A stretch of DNA of 25,319 nt from positions 1 to 25,319 of the IMG/VR virus record IMGVR_UViG_3300045747_000143. One strand, 5' to 3'. Below, piece by piece: positions 13,583-20,945 of this stretch. The stretch's first letter is position 1; every line of letters begins with the position of its first letter. This DNA is from a virus. Under the pieces are notes generated by a model. It ran no database searches. It was given only the letters and a program-made list of their open reading frames with translations, and was not told the origin of the DNA. A program made the translations under genes and the position numbers.

Positions 13583-16500
13583 GTGGCCGTCAAGATTTCC
13601 AAGCCGCAGCTCGCTGTACCGGCCGCTTCTGATCCTGCGCACATCGCATTCTTCTCTGGGGTCAAGGAGTTCGTCGACCAGCTCCAGGGCAACGCAAAGG
13701 CACCCCTTGAGCGCGTGCCGACGATCCGCGAGCTTCAGGCCGCAGGGCTCGTCGACGTCACGACCAAGAACGGCGTGGCGTCAATCGCGAGCAAGCTGTC
13801 GGCGGCAACGCTCTCGTCGATCAACACTGCCGCCGGCAACGGCAACCTCGCATCTCTGGCGGCCGGCACGTCGACCGGCTCGACCGGCGGAACGGTGGGC
13901 GGCTCGACGACGACGGTCACGGTTGCCGACACGCCGACCACGCCGCTCGGGTTCTCGGCTTCCGGCATCACGCAGACGGTGCTGCTCGGGTGGACGCTGC
14001 CGACCTACGCCGGGCACTCGCTCACGGAGATCTGGCGCTCTGGCACCAACGACCTGACGACGGCGGTGCAGATCGGCGCGGCCGTCGGCTCGGTGTTCTC
14101 GGACCCACTCGGCCCGGCGCTCACCGCCTACTACTGGATTCGCTTCGTCAACATCAACAATGCGGTAGGACCATGGAACGCAGGCACGACAGGTGGGACA
14201 GCAGCCACGACGACGGGGATCATCACGGCCGAAATTGTGGCTGGGCAGATCACCGCCGCACTGCTGGCCGCCGGCTCCGTGGACGCTACGAAGTTCGCGT
14301 CCAGCATCGCGCCGGTGGTCATCCAATCGAACCACTCGACGGCCGGTACCTACGTCGGCCAGACGATCTACGACACGACTGACCACGCGCTCTATCAGTG
14401 GAACGGCACGGCATGGGTAACGCCGGCCGGCACCGCGGTGATCCCCGACGGGTCGATCACGGCGGCCAAGCTCGCCAGCACGATGACGCCGATCGCCGTC
14501 TACGCGAACCTCGCGGCGTTCCCAGCGGCGGGCACGTCCGGGCGCATCGCGTTCACGGCCGACACGCTGAAGCTCTACAAGGACGACGGCACCTCCTGGG
14601 TGGCGATCGTCAACACGACCGACATCGCCGGGACCATCGCGGCCGCGCAGATCGCGGCGAACTCGATCGGCACCGCACAGATCACGGCCGCCGGCATTGC
14701 CGCGGACCGCATCGTCGCCAACTCGATCGGCACGACGCAGATCGCGGCCGGCGGCATCGCGGCCGACCGCATCGTTGCGAACTCGATCACGACGACGCAG
14801 CTCGCCGCGGCTGGCATCAACGCCGATCGCCTCGTCGCCAACTCGATCACGGCCGGGCTGATCGCCGCCGGTGCGATCACGACCTCGGCGATGACGGCGA
14901 ACACGATCAGCGGCTCGGTCATCCAGGCCGGGACGATGACGACCGACAAGCTCACGGCTTCGTGGCTGACCGCCGGCGTGATCTCGGCCGGGGCCATCTC
15001 CGCGAGCCAGATCGCCGCGGGCGCCATCACGACCGACAAGCTGCGCGTCGCGAGCGCGGGCGCCGCGATCAATACCGACCCGGGGTTCCAGGACGCCAGC
15101 GCGTGGACGGCGACGAACGCCGCCATCGCGACGCTGACCGACGGCCAGAACGGCCTCTACTCGATGCGCTCCACGAGCGCGCTGGCGGGCTCCGCCATCG
15201 AGGCGCGCTACCACCCGATCGACCAGAGCAAGACGTACCGCGTCCACTGCTGGGCCCGGAACAACAGCTCGGGCGCCAACGGGACGTTCTACGCCGGCCT
15301 CGCGCTGCTGGACTCCTCTGGGACGAACATCACGAACGGCGCGGCGACGTACTGGTGGATGACGGCGTCCGGCGCGACCACGACGACTGGCTGGACGGAG
15401 TATGTCGGTACGATCGGCCCGGGCGGCTCGACGCTGACCACGCCATCCACCGCGCGCCAGATGGCGCTCGTCACGCAGCTCAATACGGCGGGCACTGCCG
15501 GCTACATCGAGGTGCAGGATCTGCGCGTCGAGGAAGTGCTCGGGTCGACGCTGATCCAGGACGGCGCGATCACGACCAACAAGATCCTTGCCAATGCGAT
15601 CACCGGCGGCAAGATTGCCGCGGGTGAGATCGTCACGACGCACATGGCGGCGGACTCGATCGCGGGCGACCGGATCACGGTCAACACGCTCAACGGATCG
15701 AAGATCGTCGCCAATAGCATCACGGCAGCGAAGATCGACTCGACCAACCTGACGATCAAGGACGGCTTCGGCAACATCATCTTCGGCTCCGGGGCGTCAC
15801 TCGCGATCGACCCGTCGTCGTTCATGAACGTGCCGTCCTCGTGGCTGAACACGAACCTCGTGATGGCGTCGGACGGCACGCTGACGACCGGCGGCACGGT
15901 CCTCGGGTCCGCGACCCTGACCGGCCTCGGCTTCACGGGCGACACCAACGCCACGCGCAACCTGATCACGTTCCAGGCGTCCCCGCCGGCCAGCCCGGCG
16001 GCGGGCGACATCTGGGTCGACACCAGTACCGCGGTCAACACGGTGAAGATCTACGCCGCTGGCGCGTGGACGCTCGCGGCCAACTACGTCACGAACACGA
16101 ACCAGATCACCGACGGCGCGAACCTCGGTTACACAGCCACTTGGGCCGGCGTCTCCGGGACGGGCAAGCCCGCCGACGGCGCGACCAAGAACGTCCTGAC
16201 GATCTCGGGCACGGCACCGACCTCGCCCCAGAACGGCGACCTCTGGTTCGACAGCGCGAACAGCGCGTGGAAGGTCTACGGCGGCGGGGCATGGACGGTG
16301 GCGAGTGACATCACCGCTGCCAAGACCGCCGCAGCGATCTCTGGGCAGGGCAACTTCGCGACGCTGAACCAGATCACGGCTGGCAACGCTTCGACCTACA
16401 TCCAGGCGGCTGCGATCCAGACGGCGCAGATCGCCAACGCGGCGATCACGAACGCGCTGATCGGCACGGCCCAAGTCGGCACGCTGAACATCGCTGACGG

Positions 16501-16879
16501 CGCGGTGACGATCCCAGTGTCGACCTACGCGAACGACTACGTGTACCCGTCGTCCGGGCTCACTGAGTACACGATGGCAACACTCACAGCCACGACCAGC
16601 GGCAACCGCGTGGCGCTCACCTATCGCGTTCGCGCGGGCGCGTCGCCGCCGTACGGCTACTCGACCTCTATCACGGTGCGACTGCGGCGCGACGGTGTTC
16701 TGCTGGACACGGTCTTGTACACCGGAGCGGTCGATGCCGCCGTCAGCGTCGACACGACCGAGCTATTCGACGACACGCCGACGGCGGGCACCCACGTCTA
16801 CGCGATCACGATTGAGTTCGGCGACATGATCAACTGGTACCAGCGCCGCGGCATTCGGACCTTGGAGGTGAAGCGATGA
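13583..16879 (+). CDS. Tail fibre / host-recognition protein with J-like C-terminus
   Basis: A 1098-residue protein from GTG 13583, two bases after the nozzle stop (TAGCCGTG). About 116-205 looks like a fibronectin III domain (TPLGFSASGITQTVLLGWTL to WIRFVNINNAVGPW). Four motifs of the type GD.W.D......Y..GAW occur near 262-283, 325-345, 805-830 and 885-905. Residues 360-439 are 20-residue repeats, NSIGTTQIAAGGIAADRIVA being one, continued less regularly to about 490; a beta-helical shaft is likely. About 493-651 resembles a carbohydrate-binding jelly roll, then a second repeat run (about 653-726). The end, IADGAVTIP followed by beta strands, resembles the C-terminus of lambda J-like and fibre proteins. 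It would be the main receptor-binding protein. Confidence 0.85.
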   Translation: MAVKISKPQLAVPAASDPAHIAFFSGVKEFVDQLQGNAKAPLERVPTIRELQAAGLVDVTTKNGVASIASKLSAATLSSINTAAGNGNLASLAAGTSTGSTGGTVGGSTTTVTVADTPTTPLGFSASGITQTVLLGWTLPTYAGHSLTEIWRSGTNDLTTAVQIGAAVGSVFSDPLGPALTAYYWIRFVNINNAVGPWNAGTTGGTAATTTGIITAEIVAGQITAALLAAGSVDATKFASSIAPVVIQSNHSTAGTYVGQTIYDTTDHALYQWNGTAWVTPAGTAVIPDGSITAAKLASTMTPIAVYANLAAFPAAGTSGRIAFTADTLKLYKDDGTSWVAIVNTTDIAGTIAAAQIAANSIGTAQITAAGIAADRIVANSIGTTQIAAGGIAADRIVANSITTTQLAAAGINADRLVANSITAGLIAAGAITTSAMTANTISGSVIQAGTMTTDKLTASWLTAGVISAGAISASQIAAGAITTDKLRVASAGAAINTDPGFQDASAWTATNAAIATLTDGQNGLYSMRSTSALAGSAIEARYHPIDQSKTYRVHCWARNNSSGANGTFYAGLALLDSSGTNITNGAATYWWMTASGATTTTGWTEYVGTIGPGGSTLTTPSTARQMALVTQLNTAGTAGYIEVQDLRVEEVLGSTLIQDGAITTNKILANAITGGKIAAGEIVTTHMAADSIAGDRITVNTLNGSKIVANSITAAKIDSTNLTIKDGFGNIIFGSGASLAIDPSSFMNVPSSWLNTNLVMASDGTLTTGGTVLGSATLTGLGFTGDTNATRNLITFQASPPASPAAGDIWVDTSTAVNTVKIYAAGAWTLAANYVTNTNQITDGANLGYTATWAGVSGTGKPADGATKNVLTISGTAPTSPQNGDLWFDSANSAWKVYGGGAWTVASDITAAKTAAAISGQGNFATLNQITAGNASTYIQAAAIQTAQIANAAITNALIGTAQVGTLNIADGAVTIPVSTYANDYVYPSSGLTEYTMATLTATTSGNRVALTYRVRAGASPPYGYSTSITVRLRRDGVLLDTVLYTGAVDAAVSVDTTELFDDTPTAGTHVYAITIEFGDMINWYQRRGIRTLEVKR
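14660..14899 (+). repeat. 60-base tandem repeats in the tail fibre shaft
   Basis: Units start at 14660, 14720, 14780 and 14840, each opening with AACTCGATC and lasting exactly 60 bases. The first three are close copies; the fourth is degenerate. Each encodes 20 residues of the NSI.T.QI.A.GI.ADRIVA type. Confidence 0.85.
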
Positions 16880-17064
16880 GCGCCTATGTGAAGTATCGGG
16901 TTGCGGACGGCTACATCGTCGGGTCAGGCATCTGCCCGCCGGATATGCACGACGCGCAGGCCGGCGAGGGCGAGGCGGTGCTGGCCGTCGACTACCCGCG
17001 CGACAACCGCTTCTGGCAAGTGGTTGGCGGAGTGCTGGTCGAGCGCGCCGAACCGCTGAAGTGA
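16876..17064 (+). CDS. Hypothetical 62-residue protein after the fibre
   Basis: ATG 16876 overlaps the fibre stop by four bases (ATGA) and has a strong Shine-Dalgarno GGAGGTGA at about 16863-16870 inside the fibre gene. The product (MSAYVKYRVADGYIVGSGIC to the end VERAEPLK) looks beta-rich, with no membrane segment and a single CPPDM turn. I do not recognise it. Small genes directly behind fibre genes often encode fibre assembly chaperones or tip caps, but nothing in this sequence proves that. Confidence 0.7.
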   Translation: MSAYVKYRVADGYIVGSGICPPDMHDAQAGEGEAVLAVDYPRDNRFWQVVGGVLVERAEPLK

Positions 17065-17070
17065 TGTCAG

Positions 17071-17115
17071 CCCCAGAAACGACGAGCTACATTCTGCTCG
17101 TCCTTCTCACTGGGG
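17071..17115 (+). promoter_or_regulatory. Nested hairpin that covers the ribosome-binding site of the small membrane protein
   Basis: Outer arms CCCCAG (17071-17076) and CTGGGG (17110-17115) enclose a perfect inner stem GACGAGC/GCTCGTC (17081-17087, 17096-17102) with an 8-base loop. The right outer arm contains GGGG of the Shine-Dalgarno GGGGA (17112-17116) for the gene at 17123. In RNA, the fold would hide that site, which suggests delayed or regulated translation. Confidence 0.6.
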
Positions 17116-17122
17116 AACCCCC

Positions 17123-17260
17123 ATGACTCTGATCCCGATCGTCCTGCTCGTCGCTGTGGTCGCGGTCGTCGCGTACCAGATCTTCTGGAACAAGAAGGTG
17201 ACGCCGGTGCCCGGCGCGCCCGCGAATCCTCCGGACGGCCCGTCCGACTACGTTTCGTAA
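17123..17260 (+). CDS. Small single-pass membrane protein (45 residues)
   Basis: ATG 17123 has GGGGA six bases upstream and the frame ends at TAA 17260. The product starts MTLIPIVLLVAVVAVVAYQI: about 18 hydrophobic residues form one transmembrane helix, then FWNKK as a positive anchor, then a Pro-rich, acidic soluble tail (PVPGAPANPPDGPSDYVS). Positive residues after the helix suggest an outside-in N-terminus with the tail in the cytoplasm. It could be a holin-like or other lysis-accessory protein, or a membrane component of the ejection system; size and topology alone do not decide. No lysozyme or clear spanin is next to it. The gene is short but has a good ribosome site and a codon pattern like its neighbours. 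Confidence 0.7.
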   Translation: MTLIPIVLLVAVVAVVAYQIFWNKKVTPVPGAPANPPDGPSDYVS

Positions 17261-17270
17261 GCGGCTGAAT

Positions 17271-17296
17271 CCCGGGGTTGCAGAGGCAGCCCCGGG
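17271..17296 (+). terminator. 11-bp hairpin after the small membrane protein gene
   Basis: CCCGGGGTTGC (17271-17281) and GCAGCCCCGGG (17286-17296) form an 11-bp stem (one T-G pair) with an AGAG loop. It starts ten bases after the stop at 17260. There is no T-run behind it, so it could be an atypical terminator or an mRNA processing/stability stem separating the tail block from the internal-protein block. Confidence 0.55.
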
Positions 17297-17342
17297 ATGC
17301 TTCCGATAGGGTCGCAGGAGCGTTTCTCCACGGACGGAGCAG

Positions 17343-18068
17343 ATGGCGACTCTTCAAGGTGATACCGCCCCGGATACCGCACTACTTAACAGTGCGACCG
17401 GGATGCTCAACCGCAACCAGACTACGTTCGGTCCGGCGATGGGCGAGCGGCTGGCCGCGCTCAAGGATACCAGCGCCGATCGCGGGTACCTCACCAGCCA
17501 AGCCTCCGCCGACACCGCGCAGCAGATGGGCCGCCCGGGCTTCGCCGGTATGGGTCGATCCCCGGCATTCGGCGCCGCGCTGAACCGCGGCCGCGCGCTC
17601 GCGAAGATCACGAGCTTCGGTGACAACGCCACCGCCACGCAGAATCTCCAGGACCGGATCGCGGCGCTCAAGGTCGGGCGCGGCATCCGCTCCGGCGCGT
17701 TCACGAGCATGAGCGCGCAGTCGAGCAACGCCCTGCAGCTCCAGGAAGCGCAGCAACAGGCCGACATGATCCACCGCAACGCGAACGCGAACGCCGTGGG
17801 CACGGCCGGCGGCATGGCGATCCGCGGCGGCATGCAGTACATGAACCAACCGGCACCGACAACTGACTGGAAACTGTCGGGAGGGGTTGACGTGTCAAGC
17901 ATCGACGTCGGCAACTTCGCCAATATCCAGGGCAACCAGCCGTGGCAGGTGAGCGCGAACCAGCCGAATCTCGTTGGTGCCGACGGCGCGACGCTGCCGG
18001 GCGCGGGCGGATGGTTCGGCAATTCATGGGCGCAGCCGACGGCGACCCCTAACTGGTGGACGAACTAA
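17343..18068 (+). CDS. Probable internal virion protein, 241 residues
   Basis: ATG 17343 follows GGAG (17336-17339). The protein is rich in Ala, Gly, Asn and Gln with low hydrophobicity. Residues about 10-60 (LLNSATGMLNRNQTTFGPAM) and the stretch 95-150 (ATATQNLQDRIAALKVGRGI, then LQLQEAQQQADMIHRNANAN) are helical, and the C-terminus is a disordered Trp/Pro/Gly-rich tail (WFGNSWAQPTATPNWWTN). I do not recognise a family. Its place at the start of a row of genes of increasing size, before the giant ORF, matches the arrangement of DNA-ejection proteins of short-tailed phages (P22 gp7/gp20/gp16, T7 gp14/15/16). Function is by context only. Confidence 0.65.
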   Translation: MATLQGDTAPDTALLNSATGMLNRNQTTFGPAMGERLAALKDTSADRGYLTSQASADTAQQMGRPGFAGMGRSPAFGAALNRGRALAKITSFGDNATATQNLQDRIAALKVGRGIRSGAFTSMSAQSSNALQLQEAQQQADMIHRNANANAVGTAGGMAIRGGMQYMNQPAPTTDWKLSGGVDVSSIDVGNFANIQGNQPWQVSANQPNLVGADGATLPGAGGWFGNSWAQPTATPNWWTN

Positions 18069-18691
18069 TGGCTGGCGGACTCGGCAGTGTTTTCAATGGG
18101 GCCGCAGGCAGGGGCGTGCCATTCGGCGGCTCGGGCGCTGGCGGCATCTACGATACGAACGCCGCGGCGAACAATCCGTACAACGGCGCCGGCGTCAACC
18201 TGCTCACGGACTTCACGAACGAATCGAACCGGATCTACGACAAGACGTTCTCCGGGCTTGAGTCTGCGATCAACGGCCCCGACGTCGCGAAGATGCGCAG
18301 CGACGCATCCGCGTCGGCCACGTCGGCCTACGACGGCACGGCCAGCTCGATGGCGCGCGCCCGCTCGGCGATGGACACCGGTGCAGCGGACGGCCAGCTC
18401 GCGTCCGAGGCGCGCCGCACCAGCCTCGCGCGCTCGATCTCGGATGTCGACGCGCAGAACCGCGCGATCTCGACTGGCCGCAACATGAAGAAGAATTCGC
18501 AGAACGCGGCGTTCGATCTGTACAGCAGCGACCTGAGTCAGGCACAGAAGGCGTTCCAGCAAGTGGCGAGCAACGAGTCGGGGCGCTACGCGTCCTACGG
18601 TGTGTCGAACGCACAGCAGAACGCGCAAGACCAGCAGACGGCTACATCACTCGCCGGCATGGCGCTGATGGCCTTCATGTTAGCGCCTTAA
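18068..18691 (+). CDS. Probable internal virion protein, 207 residues
   Basis: ATG 18068 overlaps the previous TAA by one base (TAATG); GTG 18056 in frame would add MDEL and is an alternative. The N-terminus is Gly-rich (MAGGLGSVFNGAAGRGVPFG), the middle is a long Ala/Ser-rich helix (SDASASATSAYDGTASSMAR onward to about 190), and the end is a short hydrophobic segment, TSLAGMALMAFMLAP. Such helical Ala/Ser proteins with a hydrophobic end are typical of ejection proteins that make a channel across the envelope. No sequence family is recognised. The following gene begins eleven bases after its stop. Confidence 0.65.
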   Translation: MAGGLGSVFNGAAGRGVPFGGSGAGGIYDTNAAANNPYNGAGVNLLTDFTNESNRIYDKTFSGLESAINGPDVAKMRSDASASATSAYDGTASSMARARSAMDTGAADGQLASEARRTSLARSISDVDAQNRAISTGRNMKKNSQNAAFDLYSSDLSQAQKAFQQVASNESGRYASYGVSNAQQNAQDQQTATSLAGMALMAFMLAP

Positions 18692-18701
18692 GGGAGCAGC
18701 A

Positions 18702-20945
18702 ATGATCATCGACGGCGGCGGCAGCGCAAGTTTCGGGGCGGGGCTCATGCAGGGCTTCGGATTCATCGACGGCATCTTCGCGCGGCGCGACGAGCGCAAG
18801 ATGCAGGCGAAGCGGCTTCAGCTTGAGCAGAACCAGGACGCGCGCGCCCAGCAGCAGGCGGACATCAACACCCGCAACCAAAACGATGCGTACTTCACGC
18901 AGCATGCCGATCGCCTCGGCCGCGTGCTGCAGGATGAGATCACCCGCGTCGGCGGCGAGCAGAACCTGTCGCCTGAGTTCAAGAGCCAGTTTCACAACCA
19001 GCTCGTCGAGATCGAGAAGCAGCGCGGCGGCATGGACGCGACGAGCCTCGGTTCCATCGCGCGCGGCGACTTCAACAGTGACCGCCAGCAGATCACCGCG
19101 GCCAGCCCGACCTTCGGGGAGTTCTCGAAGCAGCAGACGGTGGCGGGGCTCGGCATCGCCGCGGACCAGGAGGAGGCGGCCAACGCCCGCACCGCCGCGG
19201 CGCAGTCGCCGGCTGGCGCCGCGCCGAACCCGTTCGGTCCCGGCGGCTCTGTCGGCCCGGGCCCGGTCGCGGCGGCACCCGCGCGCGGGGGTAAACCCGC
19301 GGCACCCGCTCCGGCGGGTAGCACGCCGCCGGTGGTCCCCGACGCCAGCAAGACTCCTGCAGTTACGCCTACCCAGGCGGTTGCCAGCGCGTTCTGGGAG
19401 GAACACGCCGTTGGTCTGACGGCGAATTCCCGCGCTACGCCCACCGGCGAGCCGGGCGCGCCGGGCGTATTCGTCGGCGGGGGTAAGAGCACGGGCTTCG
19501 CCGCGACCGACAAGGGCGTCGAGACAGAGCAGAAGTGGTCGGAGTTCGCTAGCCTGAACTCCGCCACTGGCGCGCAGTACCGCGACCATGTGAAGGCGAA
19601 CCCGGCCTATGCCGTAACGGCCTACAACAACGCGCGACCGAACCTGTCGGACGAGACGCGCCAGAAGACCGACGTTGCGATGGCGCCGATCCTGTCTCAT
19701 CGAATCGACGAGCTGCGACCGAAGATCGCGAATGGGACCGCGACGCCGAGCGAACGCCACGATGCGCAAGCGGCGCTCGAAACACTGCGTCTCGCCGACA
19801 ACGATCACAGCCATGCGGCGCTGCTTGGCTACAAGCGCGGCGACCAGATCCCAGCGAGTCCGGAGCTGGCGGCTAAGGTCGGCGCCACCATCCCGCCGGG
19901 GTCGCCGGTATCGCAGGCATCTGGCACGCGTCTGTCGATGGACAAGAGCACGATCCTCCGCGCTGCGAAGGCGCAGGCGGCTCCGGCCGGCGCGCCCGCG
20001 CCGCAGACCGCGAGCGCCACGGCGAACCCGGCGTCGCCGGACAGTGCGTCGCCGACGACGAACTCGCGATATCAGGTCCCGGACCGCCCGGCCGCAGCCG
20101 CTGCGCCGGCCGGGCCGCCGCAGATCTCGGCCAAGCTGATGGACGCGTACACGCGCCTGCGCATGGCAGGCGCCGTCACCGATGAGCAGTACCGGCACTT
20201 CCTTGAGACCGGCACGATGCGCGCCGACACCATCGAGCAGCTCCAGAAGCTCGACGTCACGAAGCCGTACAAGACCTACGACGGCAAGCAGGATCAGGTC
20301 CACATACCGACGGTCACGGAGCTGGCATCGATCGAGCACGTCAAGATCGCTCGCGCTCAGCTCGCTGAGACGACACGACACGATGTCCAGGAGGAAAATC
20401 TCGGTTTCGCGCGCGTCGATGCGCTGAACTACAAGACCAACCGCTACGCCGACGCTCGCGCGCAGGCGAAGGGGATCAAGGATATGGCCGCGCAGGACCG
20501 CAACAACAACAAGGACCTCGAACCGATCTTCGAGAAGGCGTCCACTGTCCTCGGTAAGGACAAGACCGTCATCGCCCGCGCGTACGACGCGTGGCTCGGT
20601 TCCGACGCCGGTATGGAAGTGATGCGTCGCGCAGGGGTCAACACCCGCGATGCGAACGGTCAGATCACGAAGGGACTCATGACGTCGAGCGAGAACAAGA
20701 CGGCTGGTGAAGCGTTCATCGGTTGGTACCAGCGCGACGCGAAGTCGTGGCACATCTTCGACCGGCGCGAGACGCCGGAGCAAGTCGTCGGCACCGCGCT
20801 GCCGAAGGGTCAGGCGTACAACGACCCTGCTGTCTCCGGCGGCGGTGGTGGCGGACCACCGCCGGGCGTCGACGCCGCGATGTGGGCCTCGGCCAGCGAC
20901 GCTGACAAGCAGGCCGCCCTCGAATACGCGCAAAGCCGGCGCTAA
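18702..20945 (+). CDS. Probable internal virion / ejection protein, 747 residues
   Basis: ATG 18702 is preceded by AGGGAG. Residues 1-30 are Gly-rich with a hydrophobic run (GAGLMQGFGFIDGIF). Residues about 30-130 are charged and helical, a probable coiled coil (ERKMQAKRLQLEQNQDARAQ onward). About 160-225 and 420-470 are Ala/Pro/Gly linkers. Between them lies an unrecognised domain (EEHAVGLTANSRATPTGEPG, later SHRIDELRPKIANGTATPSE). The C-terminal part (about 470-690) is again helical (LMDAYTRLRMAGAVTDEQYR, EPIFEKASTVLGKDKTVIAR) and the end is a Gly-rich PPGVDAAMWASASDADKQ tail. I see no lysozyme or transglycosylase motif. Size, position and composition suggest the middle member of an ejection-protein set. 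Confidence 0.7.
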   Translation: MIIDGGGSASFGAGLMQGFGFIDGIFARRDERKMQAKRLQLEQNQDARAQQQADINTRNQNDAYFTQHADRLGRVLQDEITRVGGEQNLSPEFKSQFHNQLVEIEKQRGGMDATSLGSIARGDFNSDRQQITAASPTFGEFSKQQTVAGLGIAADQEEAANARTAAAQSPAGAAPNPFGPGGSVGPGPVAAAPARGGKPAAPAPAGSTPPVVPDASKTPAVTPTQAVASAFWEEHAVGLTANSRATPTGEPGAPGVFVGGGKSTGFAATDKGVETEQKWSEFASLNSATGAQYRDHVKANPAYAVTAYNNARPNLSDETRQKTDVAMAPILSHRIDELRPKIANGTATPSERHDAQAALETLRLADNDHSHAALLGYKRGDQIPASPELAAKVGATIPPGSPVSQASGTRLSMDKSTILRAAKAQAAPAGAPAPQTASATANPASPDSASPTTNSRYQVPDRPAAAAAPAGPPQISAKLMDAYTRLRMAGAVTDEQYRHFLETGTMRADTIEQLQKLDVTKPYKTYDGKQDQVHIPTVTELASIEHVKIARAQLAETTRHDVQEENLGFARVDALNYKTNRYADARAQAKGIKDMAAQDRNNNKDLEPIFEKASTVLGKDKTVIARAYDAWLGSDAGMEVMRRAGVNTRDANGQITKGLMTSSENKTAGEAFIGWYQRDAKSWHIFDRRETPEQVVGTALPKGQAYNDPAVSGGGGGGPPPGVDAAMWASASDADKQAALEYAQSRR

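Noticed and set aside
14660-14899. Regular 60-base spacing considered as a CRISPR array
   Set aside because: The whole unit is repeated with no unique spacers, and the units translate in frame as a fibre shaft.
13781-15643. A 620-codon minus-strand frame opposite the tail fibre
   Set aside because: Its apparent repeats are only the reverse reading of the 60-base fibre repeats; no independent evidence.
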